Shown here: piece by piece, positions 8,169 through 17,714 of the stretch
Layout: each line of letters begins with the position of its first letter
Numbering within the stretch: position 1 is the first letter of the stretch
Translations under genes and position numbers: made by a program
Origin: Oscillospiraceae bacterium
GTDB lineage: Bacteria; Bacillota; Clostridia; Christensenellales; Aristaeellaceae
DNA length: 61,111 bases
Assembly: GCA_031269355.1 (NCBI GenBank)
Contig: JAISZG010000003.1
Location: 1-61,111 of the forward strand
Reading direction: 5' to 3'
Notes under the pieces: generated by a model
What the model saw: the letters and a program-made list of their open reading frames with translations, nothing else
What the model was told of the DNA's origin: nothing
Database searches by the model: none

Positions 8169-8966
8169 TTGATTAACACACGAAGCCGGGCGGCGCGTGC
8201 CCTTTTTTTAGGCGTATGCATCGCAACCGCAATGCTTGGAGTATCGGTGACTGCGGACGCGACGGTTGAGCTTGGCATGAGTCGTTTTGGGGATCATGGT
8301 TTGCAGGCGTACATCGAAGCTGGTACAACGGCGGTTCCCTGGACGATGCTGGCGGCGATCGACCTGGTTGAAACCGGATCGATGAGCGCGCCGACTCCAT
8401 CTCGCTTAAGCCAGCTGAAACGATCGTTAGTCGGGAACACGGTCGATCAGAAGCTGAACAATTACGCGCACAGCCGCGTATTCACAGATATTGTAAAGCG
8501 CCGGATGAACACATTTAACGTAATCAATAGAATGATGGATTCCTCGCATATGTTCCCGCTTCCGAAGAGCAGCAATTATTGGTATGACGACAGCTGGGGC
8601 GCGGCAAGGAATTTTGGCGGTGTGCGTTTTCACGAAGGAATCGATATCATAGCCGCTACCGGTACCCCCGTGTACAGCGCGTGCTCGGGAACGGTCACGA
8701 AGAAAGGCTGGCTGACGCTTGGCGGTTGGCGGATAGGCGTTGAAGACGAAAACGGCATCTATTATTATTACGCGCATCTTTCCCAATATGGAAACTATGA
8801 AATTGGTGATAAGGTTTGCGCCGGCGATATTCTTGGGTATGTCGGCAGCACAGGCTACGGGCCGGAGGGAACGGACGACGTAATGACGCCGCATCTGCAC
8901 TTTGGAATGTATGAGAACGACGTCGCGTTCAACGCGTATATGTTCCTGAAATCCTGGGAGAAATAA
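8169..8966 (+). CDS. M23 family metallopeptidase, LytH-like sporulation cell-wall endopeptidase
   Basis: Zinc peptidase that should cleave peptide stems of peptidoglycan outside the cell. It has 265 residues: signal peptide (about 1-31), an N-terminal region containing VPWTMLAAID, which recalls the equivalent block in Bacillus LytH/YunA, and a C-terminal M23 domain. Zinc ligands are visible as His155 and Asp159 in FHEGID and His244 in HLHFG, with YYAHLS supplying the other conserved His. The start is TTG, with ACGGAGG upstream. Location beside sigG and a mother-cell-type -10 support a role in cortex formation. Known LytH is an L-Ala-D-Glu endopeptidase; cleavage specificity here is inferred. 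Confidence 0.85.
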   Translation: MINTRSRAARALFLGVCIATAMLGVSVTADATVELGMSRFGDHGLQAYIEAGTTAVPWTMLAAIDLVETGSMSAPTPSRLSQLKRSLVGNTVDQKLNNYAHSRVFTDIVKRRMNTFNVINRMMDSSHMFPLPKSSNYWYDDSWGAARNFGGVRFHEGIDIIAATGTPVYSACSGTVTKKGWLTLGGWRIGVEDENGIYYYYAHLSQYGNYEIGDKVCAGDILGYVGSTGYGPEGTDDVMTPHLHFGMYENDVAFNAYMFLKSWEK

Positions 8967-9006
8967 ATATTCCTTGACATTTTAAAATATCTGCCGTTAA
9001 TTTGCG

Positions 9007-9036
9007 GCATAAACCATCCGAATGCGAGCCATAATG
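9007..9036 (+). promoter_or_regulatory. Sigma-G/F type promoter of sigG
   Basis: GCATA, 18-base spacer, CATAATG. The -35 fits the sigma-G consensus GMATR exactly and the -10 fits CATWMTA at 6 of 7 positions. The predicted start lies roughly 25 bases before the sigG ATG. It would let sigma-F start, and sigma-G sustain, sigG expression in the forespore. Confidence 0.6.
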
Positions 9037-9066
9037 CAATCATCCGAACAAACGGAGGACGGCATT

Positions 9067-9840
9067 ATGGCGATCGGAAAAGTTGAAATTTGCGGAGTAG
9101 ATACATCCACGCTTCCAGTGCTGACGAACGAGCGCATGCGCGAACTATTCCCGCTGGTGCACGGCGGGAATCAAACGGCGCGCGAGGAATTTATCCGAGG
9201 CAACCTGCGGCTGGTGCTCAGCGTCATACAACGGTTCAATAATCGCGGAGAGAACGTGGACGATTTGTTCCAGGTCGGCTGCATCGGCTTGATCAAAGCG
9301 CTGGACAACTTCGACGTTACGCAGAACGTTCGCTTCTCGACATACGCGGTTCCAATGATTATAGGCGAGATACGCAGGTACCTGCGCGATAACAACTCGA
9401 TCCGCGTCAGCCGCTCCCTTCGCGACATAGCGTATAAGGCGCTGCACGCGCGCGACCAGCTAGCGTGCGACCTGGGGCGCGAGCCTACCATAACCGAGTT
9501 GGCGCAAAAAATGGAGATACCGCGCGAGGAAGTGGCGCAGGCGCTGGACGCGATACAAGATCCAATATCGTTATTCGAGCCGGTATACAACGACAGCGGA
9601 GACGCCGTATTTGTAATGGATCAGGTTAAGAATGAAAAGGACGCGGACGATAATTGGCTGGAAGGAATTTCCATTCGCGAAGCGCTGCGCCGTTTGGGAG
9701 ACCGCGAACGACGGATTCTTAAAATGCGTTTTTTCGAAGGGCGCACTCAAATGGAAGTCGCAGGCGAAATCGGAATCTCGCAAGCGCAGGTTTCGCGTTT
9801 GGAAAAGTCTGCGCTTACCCAAATGAAAAAATTCGTATAA
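9067..9840 (+). CDS. sigG: RNA polymerase sporulation sigma factor sigma-G
   Basis: Directs late forespore transcription after engulfment. It has 257 residues, close to Bacillus SigG. The diagnostic N-terminus KVEICGVDTS is present, with region 2 (NLRLVLSVIQRFNNRGE, DDLFQVGCIGLIKA, FSTYAVPMIIGEIRRYLRDN), region 3 (RVSRSLRDIAYKAL) and the region 4 helix-turn-helix (TQMEVAGEIGISQAQVSRLEKSA). The start at 9067 has GGAGG eight bases upstream. In most relatives sigG follows spoIIGA and sigE; neither is present here. An intrinsic terminator follows. Confidence 0.97.
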   Translation: MAIGKVEICGVDTSTLPVLTNERMRELFPLVHGGNQTAREEFIRGNLRLVLSVIQRFNNRGENVDDLFQVGCIGLIKALDNFDVTQNVRFSTYAVPMIIGEIRRYLRDNNSIRVSRSLRDIAYKALHARDQLACDLGREPTITELAQKMEIPREEVAQALDAIQDPISLFEPVYNDSGDAVFVMDQVKNEKDADDNWLEGISIREALRRLGDRERRILKMRFFEGRTQMEVAGEIGISQAQVSRLEKSALTQMKKFV

Positions 9841-9881
9841 CATAATTTGGGTATAAAATTTATTGGCTTACCTCTAAAAAA

Positions 9882-9917
9882 GCCGCCTCGCGAAACTGAC
9901 GCGGGGCGGCTTTTTTT
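9882..9917 (+). terminator. Intrinsic terminator after sigG
   Basis: An 11-pair GC-rich stem (GCCGCCTCGCG with CGCGGGGCGGC, one G-U pair), a 7-base loop and a T7 run. Confidence 0.9.
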
Positions 9918-10029
9918 ATTTTGAATATTAAAACAACCGTTCGCATATATGTTAAACGCATATTTCGCATATTATATCTATGGATACCAGCAGCCGTATA
10001 TGAAATTTTTGTAAAAAGCGTTCCAACAA

Positions 10030-10058
10030 TTGACATAATGTTCAAAGAAACCTATAAT
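10030..10058 (+). promoter_or_regulatory. Consensus sigma-A promoter of the giant surface protein gene
   Basis: TTGACA, 17-base spacer, TATAAT: perfect hexamers and spacing. The leader is about 65 bases. This is the strongest housekeeping promoter seen in the window. Confidence 0.85.
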
Positions 10059-10128
10059 TGGATAGTACAGGTAATCGGCTTGTTGATTATCTTTTGATAT
10101 AATGCTAATCACAGAAAGGAAGCAGCTC

Positions 10129-13100
10129 ATGAAACATAATAAATGGCTCTCTTTCCTACTCGTTTTTGTGTTGCTGGCAACCTGCGCTCCATATCAAACA
10201 GGTTGGGCTACCGATTCGACAGGACAAGCGGCTACCGAGGACGAAGGCGCTGCTGCACCAGTTCTTACCGATCAGCAAGCCGCAGACGTCGAATCGAGCG
10301 CACCTCAGTCCGAGGCTCCGGCACCTGTGGCGTCCGATCCGGAACCGGAACCGCAAGTTCCGGTCGATCCTCCTGAACAGCCGGAATCGCAAGCGCCTAT
10401 AGTGACCGATCCTCCCGCGCAGCCAGAACCGCAAGCGCCCGCAGAAACCGATCCACCGGCGCAGTCGGAACCGGAAGCGCCTGTCGAGACCGATCCTCCC
10501 ACGCAGCCGGAACCGCAAGCGCCTGCGGAGACTGATCCATCGGCTCAGCCGGAAACACCCGCGCAGACGGAAGCAAGCGAACCTCCTTTGGATGAAACCC
10601 CTCCTGCCGAAATCTTACCGGAACCCGCGATACTGGCGACCGTCGAACTTTCCGACCCCACCGGCGAATACATGGTGGGCGACGAGATCGAGTGGACAGC
10701 GAAAATCGTCGGCGGTGTCGAACCGTATCAGTATGAGTTCAAATTATATTTGAACGATGAAGTTTATAAAGTATTCGACGCCCAGGAATACAACACGTTA
10801 AAATATCTGCTCGAAGAACCCGGGCGATATGCCGCGTTTGTTACGGCGACGGATAAAGACGGCGCGCAGGCTACCGCGAAAAGCGACGATGTAAAAGTAT
10901 CCTCCGCTTCGCTGATAGTCGAACTAGCGGCGTCCGCAGATACGCTAACCGTCGGCGGCGCGTCCAAGTGGACCGCGCAGGTGCAGGGCGGCGCGGAGCC
11001 GTACCAGTACGCGTTCGAACTTTATTTGAACGGCGAATCATATGTGCAACTGAAAGCGCAGGAATCCAATATATTGGAGTACCTGCTTGACGCGCCAGGC
11101 CAGTATGCAGCGTCCGTTACCGTAACGGATAAGGACGGCGTTCAAACCACTGCGCGCAGCGAATCCGTAGAAGCGGTAGAACCGATAGAACCGCTTACGG
11201 TAGAGCTGTCAAACCCGGCCGAAGCGCCGAGCGTAGGCGTCGCGGCGCAGTGGGTCGCGCAGATTCAAGGCGGCGTCGCGCCTTATCAATACGCGTTTGA
11301 ACTTTATTTAGACGGCACATTGTACAAGCAGTTCCCGGCGCAGGAATCCGCCGCGCTGGAAATCACTCCCGACGCTGTCGGCGCGTACATCGTGGCGGTA
11401 TCCGCGACGGACGCGGCGGGCACTCAGGCGAGCGCGCAAGCAGCGGCATTCGAAGTAGCCGATCTGGCGGAAGAATATGAATTTGAACCCATCGACATTA
11501 CGAGCATACCTGGGTTGAACACCTGGAACGGTTCGGGCGTCGTCACCCAAGGCAGCTTGAAAAGAGTCGGCGGCGAATCCGAACCTTTCACGGTTGATCT
11601 GAAATACGCGACGCTGTCTGAATTAAAGGTGGCGTATGTGTCGCTGAACACCGCGTTCCTGTCGACCGATTCCTCGTCCACGTGGACGGCGAAGGCGGTA
11701 GGCGGCGACGGCGTATACTATTTCCAGTATGACGTAATGAGGGCGACAGACACGTCCGGAAGCAAGTTTGTCGGCGAGCGTGAATATTGGACATCTACAC
11801 ATACTAAATCTCCGACGTTTACTTACACCATAAAGGACGCGACCGCCAGCCACTATTGGCTGAACGTGCTGTTCGCGGATAGCAACGGTAAATATGTTGT
11901 CTATCAAACGGAAATGTACGATGTCGCGAACTCTGCGGCGTTCGGCGATACGTCGACCGTCGCGGGAAAAGTAAAACAGGTTGTCGCAAGCGTAATCAAA
12001 TCCGGTATGTCTGAAACGCAGAAGGCCAAGGCGCTTCACGACTGGATTATCAATAACGCCGACCCCGGCAGTGCCAGCCACCATTCCGACGGCGCGCTGC
12101 TTCTTGGCAGCGGTTCCGCGCGAAGTTATGCCGAGGCGTACAGGCTGCTTTGCGTTCAAGCGGGGCTGCAATGCATGGTAGTCCAATCTTCCTCCTCTAA
12201 AGCCGTATGGAACGTGGTTCTTATCGGCGGAGAATGGTTCCATGTGGATGTACTGAAGGATGATCCTGGCAAGGGCTATGCTCCGTCCAGTGCGTACTTC
12301 TTGAAGAAGGACGAGGATATGGACGAGGATCACGTTTTGGACAACGAGTTCGACGGAGACAAGGATAAGGATTTCGACGGCTTGTTCCAAACTGGCGATG
12401 ATGAAGGAGTGGTAATCGAAGCGCTTGTATTCCCCAAAGGGCCGCTGAATATTGAGATCGACGAATACAACGAAGACAATCACTATAAACTTGAATATTC
12501 ATGGATTCCGTCAAACGCAGGGGAACCTGACTTAAAGTGGTCAAGCTCGGATCTCAACGTCGTCGAAGTAAATAGCGACGGTGAGATTATACCGTTAGCG
12601 TTAGGCACCGCGACGATTTCCGCAGTTATGAACGCTAAAGATGGAGCGCCGATTGTCAAGGCTTCCGTGGAAGTAAACGTAATATTCAATCCTAACGTAA
12701 TTAATCTAACCGTCAAAAGTAAAGAGGATCCCAAAGCAACTGAGGATGTCAACTATAAAACAATATTGATAACCAACAAAGAAGAGCTGTTAATAACGGC
12801 CACAGTTGAATCGTACCCTGGGTTGGAGAATGCCACCGTCACCTGGACAAGCAGCAATACTGCCATCGCCAAGGTTGACGCGAATGGTCGTGTCAGCCCG
12901 GCGCAGCCTGCTAAGGAAGGCATAACAAAGATCACGGCGAAGACGTCGAACGGCATAACGGCCTGGGTGAACGTTAACGTTCGCGACGAAACGCCCAAGA
13001 AAATCGAACTGGATCAATCCGGGACGATTGAGATCGATTTACAATCCGTTGATAAGACCACCCAATTGACGTATAAGCTAACGCCTGATTACGCTATTAC

Positions 13101-16100
13101 CATGCCCGATTGGATCAGCAGCAAGCCAGGCGTAGCTACGGTTGACGCGGACGGACTCGTCACCGCTGTGGCGGAAGGAACGACGGTCATCACAGTTAAA
13201 ACGGATAACGGACTGTCCGACACTGTTACAGTGAAGGTAGTCGATAGTCAGAAACCGACAAAGATTACCCTGAACTACGACGGTTCGAAAACCATTAACG
13301 CCGGCGAGACGTTAGACCTGGTCGCCACGCTCGAACCTGCCGCCGCCCAGGAGGCATATGAAGCGGGCGATTTTATACTGGAATGGAAACTCGACGAATC
13401 GTCGGTCGCCACAGTCGTCAACGGCGAGGTCACGAGCCTTGAGGCAGGCACGGCGACGATAACCGTGAGAACGCCAAACGGGCTAACCGCGTCCCTGATT
13501 ATTTACGTGGTAAGTTCGTCACAGCCGTCTGCTGTGACATTGGAGCCAACGACGCTTGAGCTTGACCTTGGCGACAGTAACACAGGCGAGTTAAAGCCAT
13601 CGCTGACACCCGCCGATCTTGATGGCGAATATGAAGACTTTATCTGGACCACCTCCGACGATACCGTCGCGACAGTCGACGCGAACGGCACTGTTACGGC
13701 GGTAAGCGAAGGCAAAGCTACGATTACCGTACGGACAAAGAACGGCAAAACGGCGACAGCGACCGTAACCGTCAGCAAGAGCGGCGCGGAGTCTATCACT
13801 ATCGATAGCACCGATCTTACCGTGGAGGTTGGCGATACCATTAAGCTCGCCACAAACGTAAGCGGAACCGACGACGAAGAACTCACATGGTCGACATCGG
13901 CGACTGAAATAGCGAGAGTCGACGACGACGGAACCGTAACGGGCGTGTCGGTGGGTAAGGCTGAAATTACGGTATTCACCTCGAACGGCAAGCACGCCAC
14001 GGTTACGGTGACCGTTGTTGAAGCGGATATCACACCGACCAAAATTTCAATAACGCCGTCTGCGGCTATCACGCTTGATTTAGGTGGCGATGAAACCGCA
14101 ACGCTGGAAGCGGTCGTTGAACCGGCTGGCGCGATTTGCACGCTGGAATGGAATTCGACGTCGCCAAGCACGGTTTCCGTTGATGGCGGAACAGTCACAG
14201 CGGAATCGGAAGGCACGGCGTATATTAGCGTAAAGACGAACAACGGCAAGGTTTCGAATGTCGTACAGGTAACGGTTATTAATTCTAATAAGCCGACGTC
14301 TGTGGCGATCGTCCCAAGCGGCACGCTAACGCTTGCTCTGGACTCGACCTATGGATTGGAAGCGGTCGTAACGCCAGCTGAAGCGAGCACTTCATTCAAA
14401 TGGGTAAGCAGCAATCCGCAGATCGTTGAAGTAGACGCCGACACCGGAGAAATATGGCCGGGAGAAAAGGCCAAAAATGGTTCCAGCGCGGATATCACGG
14501 TGGTAACGGATAACGGGCGCACGGCGAAAGTAAAGGTTAATATTGTTTCGTCGGAGGCGCTTAAGTCCATCGCGTTTGGATCGAACGCGCCAAAAGAAGT
14601 AATAATTGGCGAACCTTTGAATATTGAGTCCTATATCGTAAAAGCTCCGCTTGCTTCCGATTGGGATTCAATCACCTGGAAGTCCTCTAGCGTAACATAC
14701 GCTACGGTCGACGAGGGCGGCACCGTTAGCGGCGTAAAGGCCGTCAGCTCCGTAACCATCACCGCAACGGCGACAGTGGGCACAAAAAAATTCACCGCAA
14801 CGCTGAAGCTGAAGGTGGTCGATCCAACAAAGCCAACATCAATAAAGTTTGATCCGTCCGCCGCAATAACGCTAAACTTGAAAAATGGCGCGGGCACACA
14901 AGATACTTTTGATCTCGCGGATCTGTTGGTAATCGCGCCAGAAACGGCTGAAGGCGATAAGCTCGCCTGGATAACTTCGTCGTCGAAGTACGCTACCGTC
15001 GAAGACGGCGTAGTGACACCTAAGGGCGAAGGCACCGCAACCATAACGGCTAAGACATCCAACGGTTTGACCGCGAAGATAAGCGTAAAGGTGGTCGATC
15101 CGTTCAAGCCGGAATCAGTTACGCTAGATAAAACGACGCTGAAGATTGAAACGACGAACCAATCTGAAGTTCTGACCGCGACGCTGGATCGCGAGGAAGC
15201 GTCAACAACATTTACATGGACTAGCTCGTCGACGTCGATATTGAAAATTGATCAGAACGGCGATAAGGTAACGCTCAAGCCGCAGAAGGAAGGCACCGCT
15301 ACAGTTACGGTGAAGACGGCAAACGGAAAGAGCGCGAAGGCGACCGTAACGGTTGTAGATCTGGTTACGCCCAAATCAATCAAGCTAGGGTTTACGACGA
15401 TCAACTCCGCGACGGATACTCCGGTTCTGTGCCCGAGCACGGTATCGCTGAACAAGGCCGAAGGTACGCTTACGCTTTACGCGATACCCACGCCGGAAAC
15501 CGCGAATGTCGCCAGCACCACCTGGACCAGTTCCGTTCCCGCCGTCGCGACGGTGAGCGGTACGGGAGCCAGCGCAACCGTCACCGCGAAATCGACGGGA
15601 ACGACGAAGATTACCGCGAAGACATCGAACGGCAAAACCGCGAGCGTAACAATCAAAGTGGTTGATACGGATTCGGTTGATTCCGTGGCGCTTAATCTGT
15701 CGGGAACGCAAACGCTGGGCATAGACGAATCGCTGCAGCTGATACCGCAGACGATTCCCACCATCGCTCAAACCAAGTTCACGTGGACGTCTTCCTCCAC
15801 AGCGGTAGCCGTAGTTAAGAACGGCGTCGTAACAGGACTTAAGGAAGGCACAGCTACCATAAAGGTTACAACGGCTAACGGAAAAACCGCCAGCGTCACT
15901 GTGAAGGTAGTCAACCAGTTTAAGGAAACCGCAGTCGCGCTGACACCATCGGGTACGATAACCATCAACATATTCCAGCTGCAAAAGCTATCGACGCAGC
16001 TAACGCCCTCGACGGCGGTTACCAAGTATACCTGGACAAGCTCCAACACGAAGATCGCCACGGTTAGCAGCAGCGGCATTGTAACGCCGGTAGCGGAAGG

Positions 16101-16704
16101 CTCGTGCACGATCACAGTTAAGACTACTCTGGGCAAAACCGCCAAGGTGACCGTTAAGATTGTCGATCCATACAAACCGACTGCCGTCAAGCTGGAGCCG
16201 ACCGGAACGATCACGCTGAATTACAACAAGGCGACCGAGCTTGCGGAGACTTTGCAGCTCTCGCCGCACCTGACGCCAGATACCGCGAAGGCGACATATA
16301 CGTGGACGACGTCCAGCTCGAAGGTCGCGACGGTTGTAAACGGATTGATTACGCCCAAAGGAACCGGCACGGCGACAATCACCGTTAAAACGCACAACGG
16401 CAAAACCGCCAAGATAACCGTTAAGGTCGTCGACCCCATCACGCCCACGGCGGTGGCGCTGAACAAAACCGGAACGGTCACGCTGAACACAAAGGAACAG
16501 CTGCAGCTAACCGCAAAGCTGACGCCTACCACGGCGAAAACCGATTTCACCTGGTCGTCGTCGAACAGCAAGGTTGTTCAAGTTGACGCGGCCACGGGTG
16601 AGGTTACTCCGCTAGCTACTGGCTCGGCGACGGTTACCGTGAAAACAGGTAACGGCAAAAGCGCTAAGGTAACGATAAAAGTAGTGAAAGCGCCTACGCC
16701 GTAA
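10129..16704 (+). CDS. Giant secreted protein with degenerate transglutaminase domain and 16 Big_2-like repeats
   Basis: A 2191-residue exported protein. Order: signal peptide (about 1-27); Pro/Glu-rich stalk with about five copies of a TDPPAQPEPQAP-like unit (about 45-150); four Ig/PKD-like repeats sharing GG-x-x-PYQY (about 165-590); a transglutaminase-like fold (about 610-715); an acidic DGDKDKDFDG stretch; then 16 Big_2-like modules of about 85 residues to the end. In the transglutaminase fold the usual GVCxGYA reads GSARSYA and the usual HAWN reads AVWN, so catalytic Cys and His are lost, while VDV keeps the Asp. There is no LPXTG, SLH or other anchor at the C-terminus (ends KAPTP). The start at 10129 has AGGA eight bases upstream. 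Probably an adhesin or wall-spanning scaffold. Confidence 0.85.
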   Translation: MKHNKWLSFLLVFVLLATCAPYQTGWATDSTGQAATEDEGAAAPVLTDQQAADVESSAPQSEAPAPVASDPEPEPQVPVDPPEQPESQAPIVTDPPAQPEPQAPAETDPPAQSEPEAPVETDPPTQPEPQAPAETDPSAQPETPAQTEASEPPLDETPPAEILPEPAILATVELSDPTGEYMVGDEIEWTAKIVGGVEPYQYEFKLYLNDEVYKVFDAQEYNTLKYLLEEPGRYAAFVTATDKDGAQATAKSDDVKVSSASLIVELAASADTLTVGGASKWTAQVQGGAEPYQYAFELYLNGESYVQLKAQESNILEYLLDAPGQYAASVTVTDKDGVQTTARSESVEAVEPIEPLTVELSNPAEAPSVGVAAQWVAQIQGGVAPYQYAFELYLDGTLYKQFPAQESAALEITPDAVGAYIVAVSATDAAGTQASAQAAAFEVADLAEEYEFEPIDITSIPGLNTWNGSGVVTQGSLKRVGGESEPFTVDLKYATLSELKVAYVSLNTAFLSTDSSSTWTAKAVGGDGVYYFQYDVMRATDTSGSKFVGEREYWTSTHTKSPTFTYTIKDATASHYWLNVLFADSNGKYVVYQTEMYDVANSAAFGDTSTVAGKVKQVVASVIKSGMSETQKAKALHDWIINNADPGSASHHSDGALLLGSGSARSYAEAYRLLCVQAGLQCMVVQSSSSKAVWNVVLIGGEWFHVDVLKDDPGKGYAPSSAYFLKKDEDMDEDHVLDNEFDGDKDKDFDGLFQTGDDEGVVIEALVFPKGPLNIEIDEYNEDNHYKLEYSWIPSNAGEPDLKWSSSDLNVVEVNSDGEIIPLALGTATISAVMNAKDGAPIVKASVEVNVIFNPNVINLTVKSKEDPKATEDVNYKTILITNKEELLITATVESYPGLENATVTWTSSNTAIAKVDANGRVSPAQPAKEGITKITAKTSNGITAWVNVNVRDETPKKIELDQSGTIEIDLQSVDKTTQLTYKLTPDYAITMPDWISSKPGVATVDADGLVTAVAEGTTVITVKTDNGLSDTVTVKVVDSQKPTKITLNYDGSKTINAGETLDLVATLEPAAAQEAYEAGDFILEWKLDESSVATVVNGEVTSLEAGTATITVRTPNGLTASLIIYVVSSSQPSAVTLEPTTLELDLGDSNTGELKPSLTPADLDGEYEDFIWTTSDDTVATVDANGTVTAVSEGKATITVRTKNGKTATATVTVSKSGAESITIDSTDLTVEVGDTIKLATNVSGTDDEELTWSTSATEIARVDDDGTVTGVSVGKAEITVFTSNGKHATVTVTVVEADITPTKISITPSAAITLDLGGDETATLEAVVEPAGAICTLEWNSTSPSTVSVDGGTVTAESEGTAYISVKTNNGKVSNVVQVTVINSNKPTSVAIVPSGTLTLALDSTYGLEAVVTPAEASTSFKWVSSNPQIVEVDADTGEIWPGEKAKNGSSADITVVTDNGRTAKVKVNIVSSEALKSIAFGSNAPKEVIIGEPLNIESYIVKAPLASDWDSITWKSSSVTYATVDEGGTVSGVKAVSSVTITATATVGTKKFTATLKLKVVDPTKPTSIKFDPSAAITLNLKNGAGTQDTFDLADLLVIAPETAEGDKLAWITSSSKYATVEDGVVTPKGEGTATITAKTSNGLTAKISVKVVDPFKPESVTLDKTTLKIETTNQSEVLTATLDREEASTTFTWTSSSTSILKIDQNGDKVTLKPQKEGTATVTVKTANGKSAKATVTVVDLVTPKSIKLGFTTINSATDTPVLCPSTVSLNKAEGTLTLYAIPTPETANVASTTWTSSVPAVATVSGTGASATVTAKSTGTTKITAKTSNGKTASVTIKVVDTDSVDSVALNLSGTQTLGIDESLQLIPQTIPTIAQTKFTWTSSSTAVAVVKNGVVTGLKEGTATIKVTTANGKTASVTVKVVNQFKETAVALTPSGTITINIFQLQKLSTQLTPSTAVTKYTWTSSNTKIATVSSSGIVTPVAEGSCTITVKTTLGKTAKVTVKIVDPYKPTAVKLEPTGTITLNYNKATELAETLQLSPHLTPDTAKATYTWTTSSSKVATVVNGLITPKGTGTATITVKTHNGKTAKITVKVVDPITPTAVALNKTGTVTLNTKEQLQLTAKLTPTTAKTDFTWSSSNSKVVQVDAATGEVTPLATGSATVTVKTGNGKSAKVTIKVVKAPTP

Positions 16705-16723
16705 CGCTCTGAACAAAATGATC

Positions 16724-16768
16724 GGGCTGCCGAGCCGGGTGTTACGTCACCGGCGCGGCAGCCCTTTT
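16724..16768 (+). terminator. Intrinsic terminator after the giant gene
   Basis: A strong stem with outer arms GGGCTGCCG/CGGCAGCCC and an inner GCCGG/CCGGC pairing, followed by TTTT. Confidence 0.85.
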
Positions 16769-16865
16769 ATGTTTATTATTGTAAGATTATAAGCGCCGGT
16801 TTGTTTACAAGCGTCGATCTGCTTATGTTATTGGTTAAATGAATATGTTGGAAGCGATGAAATCC

Positions 16866-17714
16866 TTATCCTTTTACCGCGCCGGCGGTCAGGCCTTTAA
16901 TAAACTGCTTGCTCATCAGCAGATAGAGCGCGATAACCGGTATCGCGGAAAGCGTGAGCACCGCGAGCACCTTCGACCAATCCGTTTGATATTGGCCGAA
17001 TAATCGCGTAACGCCCAGCAGCAGCGTTTTTGACCGCTCGTCGCTTATGAATATCAGCGGAAACCACAGATCGTTCCAGAACGGAACGAGATTATATATC
17101 GCGACCGTCGCCAACGCGGGGCGCAGCAATGGAAGCACAATTCTAAGGAATATATGAAACCTTCCCGCTCCGTCCATGAATCCGGCTTCCGTCAGCTCGG
17201 CGGGTATCTGCCGCACAAACTCAGTCAATACGAATACGGCTATCGGGATGCCCATAGCCGTATATACCGGGATAAGCGACCACAGCGTATTGAGCAGACC
17301 GAGCGCCTTAACCAGCTCGAGCAGGCGAATGGACGCGATCTTGATCGGCAGCATCATGCCCGCGATAAGGAATAGATACAGCCCTCCCGACAAACGGCTG
17401 CGCCATCGCGCGAGCGCGTACGCCGCGAGCGAGCCAAGCAGCAGCACAAGCGCGATCGACAGCACGACCACGAATATGCTGTTTTTAAAATAGTTCATGA
17501 AATCGCCGCTCGCGAGCACGTCCGTGTAATTCTTTATATTGAATTTCTCCGGAGGCCCAAACGGGTTTTCATAAATGGTGAACCTTGTTTTAAACGAGTT
17601 GGCCACCATTACCCATATTGGAAACAGCGCGATAACCGACCAAACTACCAGCACCAGGTACGCTGGTATATGCATATTTTGGACGCGCAATGAGCGCGGC
17701 TTGCGTTGCGTCAT
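16866..17714 (-). CDS. Carbohydrate ABC importer permease, MalG type
   Basis: Second membrane subunit of a CUT1-type sugar importer. It has 282 residues with six membrane segments. The cytoplasmic coupling loop that contacts the ATPase is visible as EAGFMDGAGRFHIFLRIVLP. The C-terminus ends in KQFIKGLTAGAVKG, the standard ending of this family. The ATG overlaps the stop of the preceding permease by four bases (ATGA). No ATPase gene is in the operon, so a shared MsmX-like ATPase elsewhere is likely. The substrate cannot be told from sequence. Confidence 0.92.
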   Translation of the reverse strand: MTQRKPRSLRVQNMHIPAYLVLVVWSVIALFPIWVMVANSFKTRFTIYENPFGPPEKFNIKNYTDVLASGDFMNYFKNSIFVVVLSIALVLLLGSLAAYALARWRSRLSGGLYLFLIAGMMLPIKIASIRLLELVKALGLLNTLWSLIPVYTAMGIPIAVFVLTEFVRQIPAELTEAGFMDGAGRFHIFLRIVLPLLRPALATVAIYNLVPFWNDLWFPLIFISDERSKTLLLGVTRLFGQYQTDWSKVLAVLTLSAIPVIALYLLMSKQFIKGLTAGAVKG

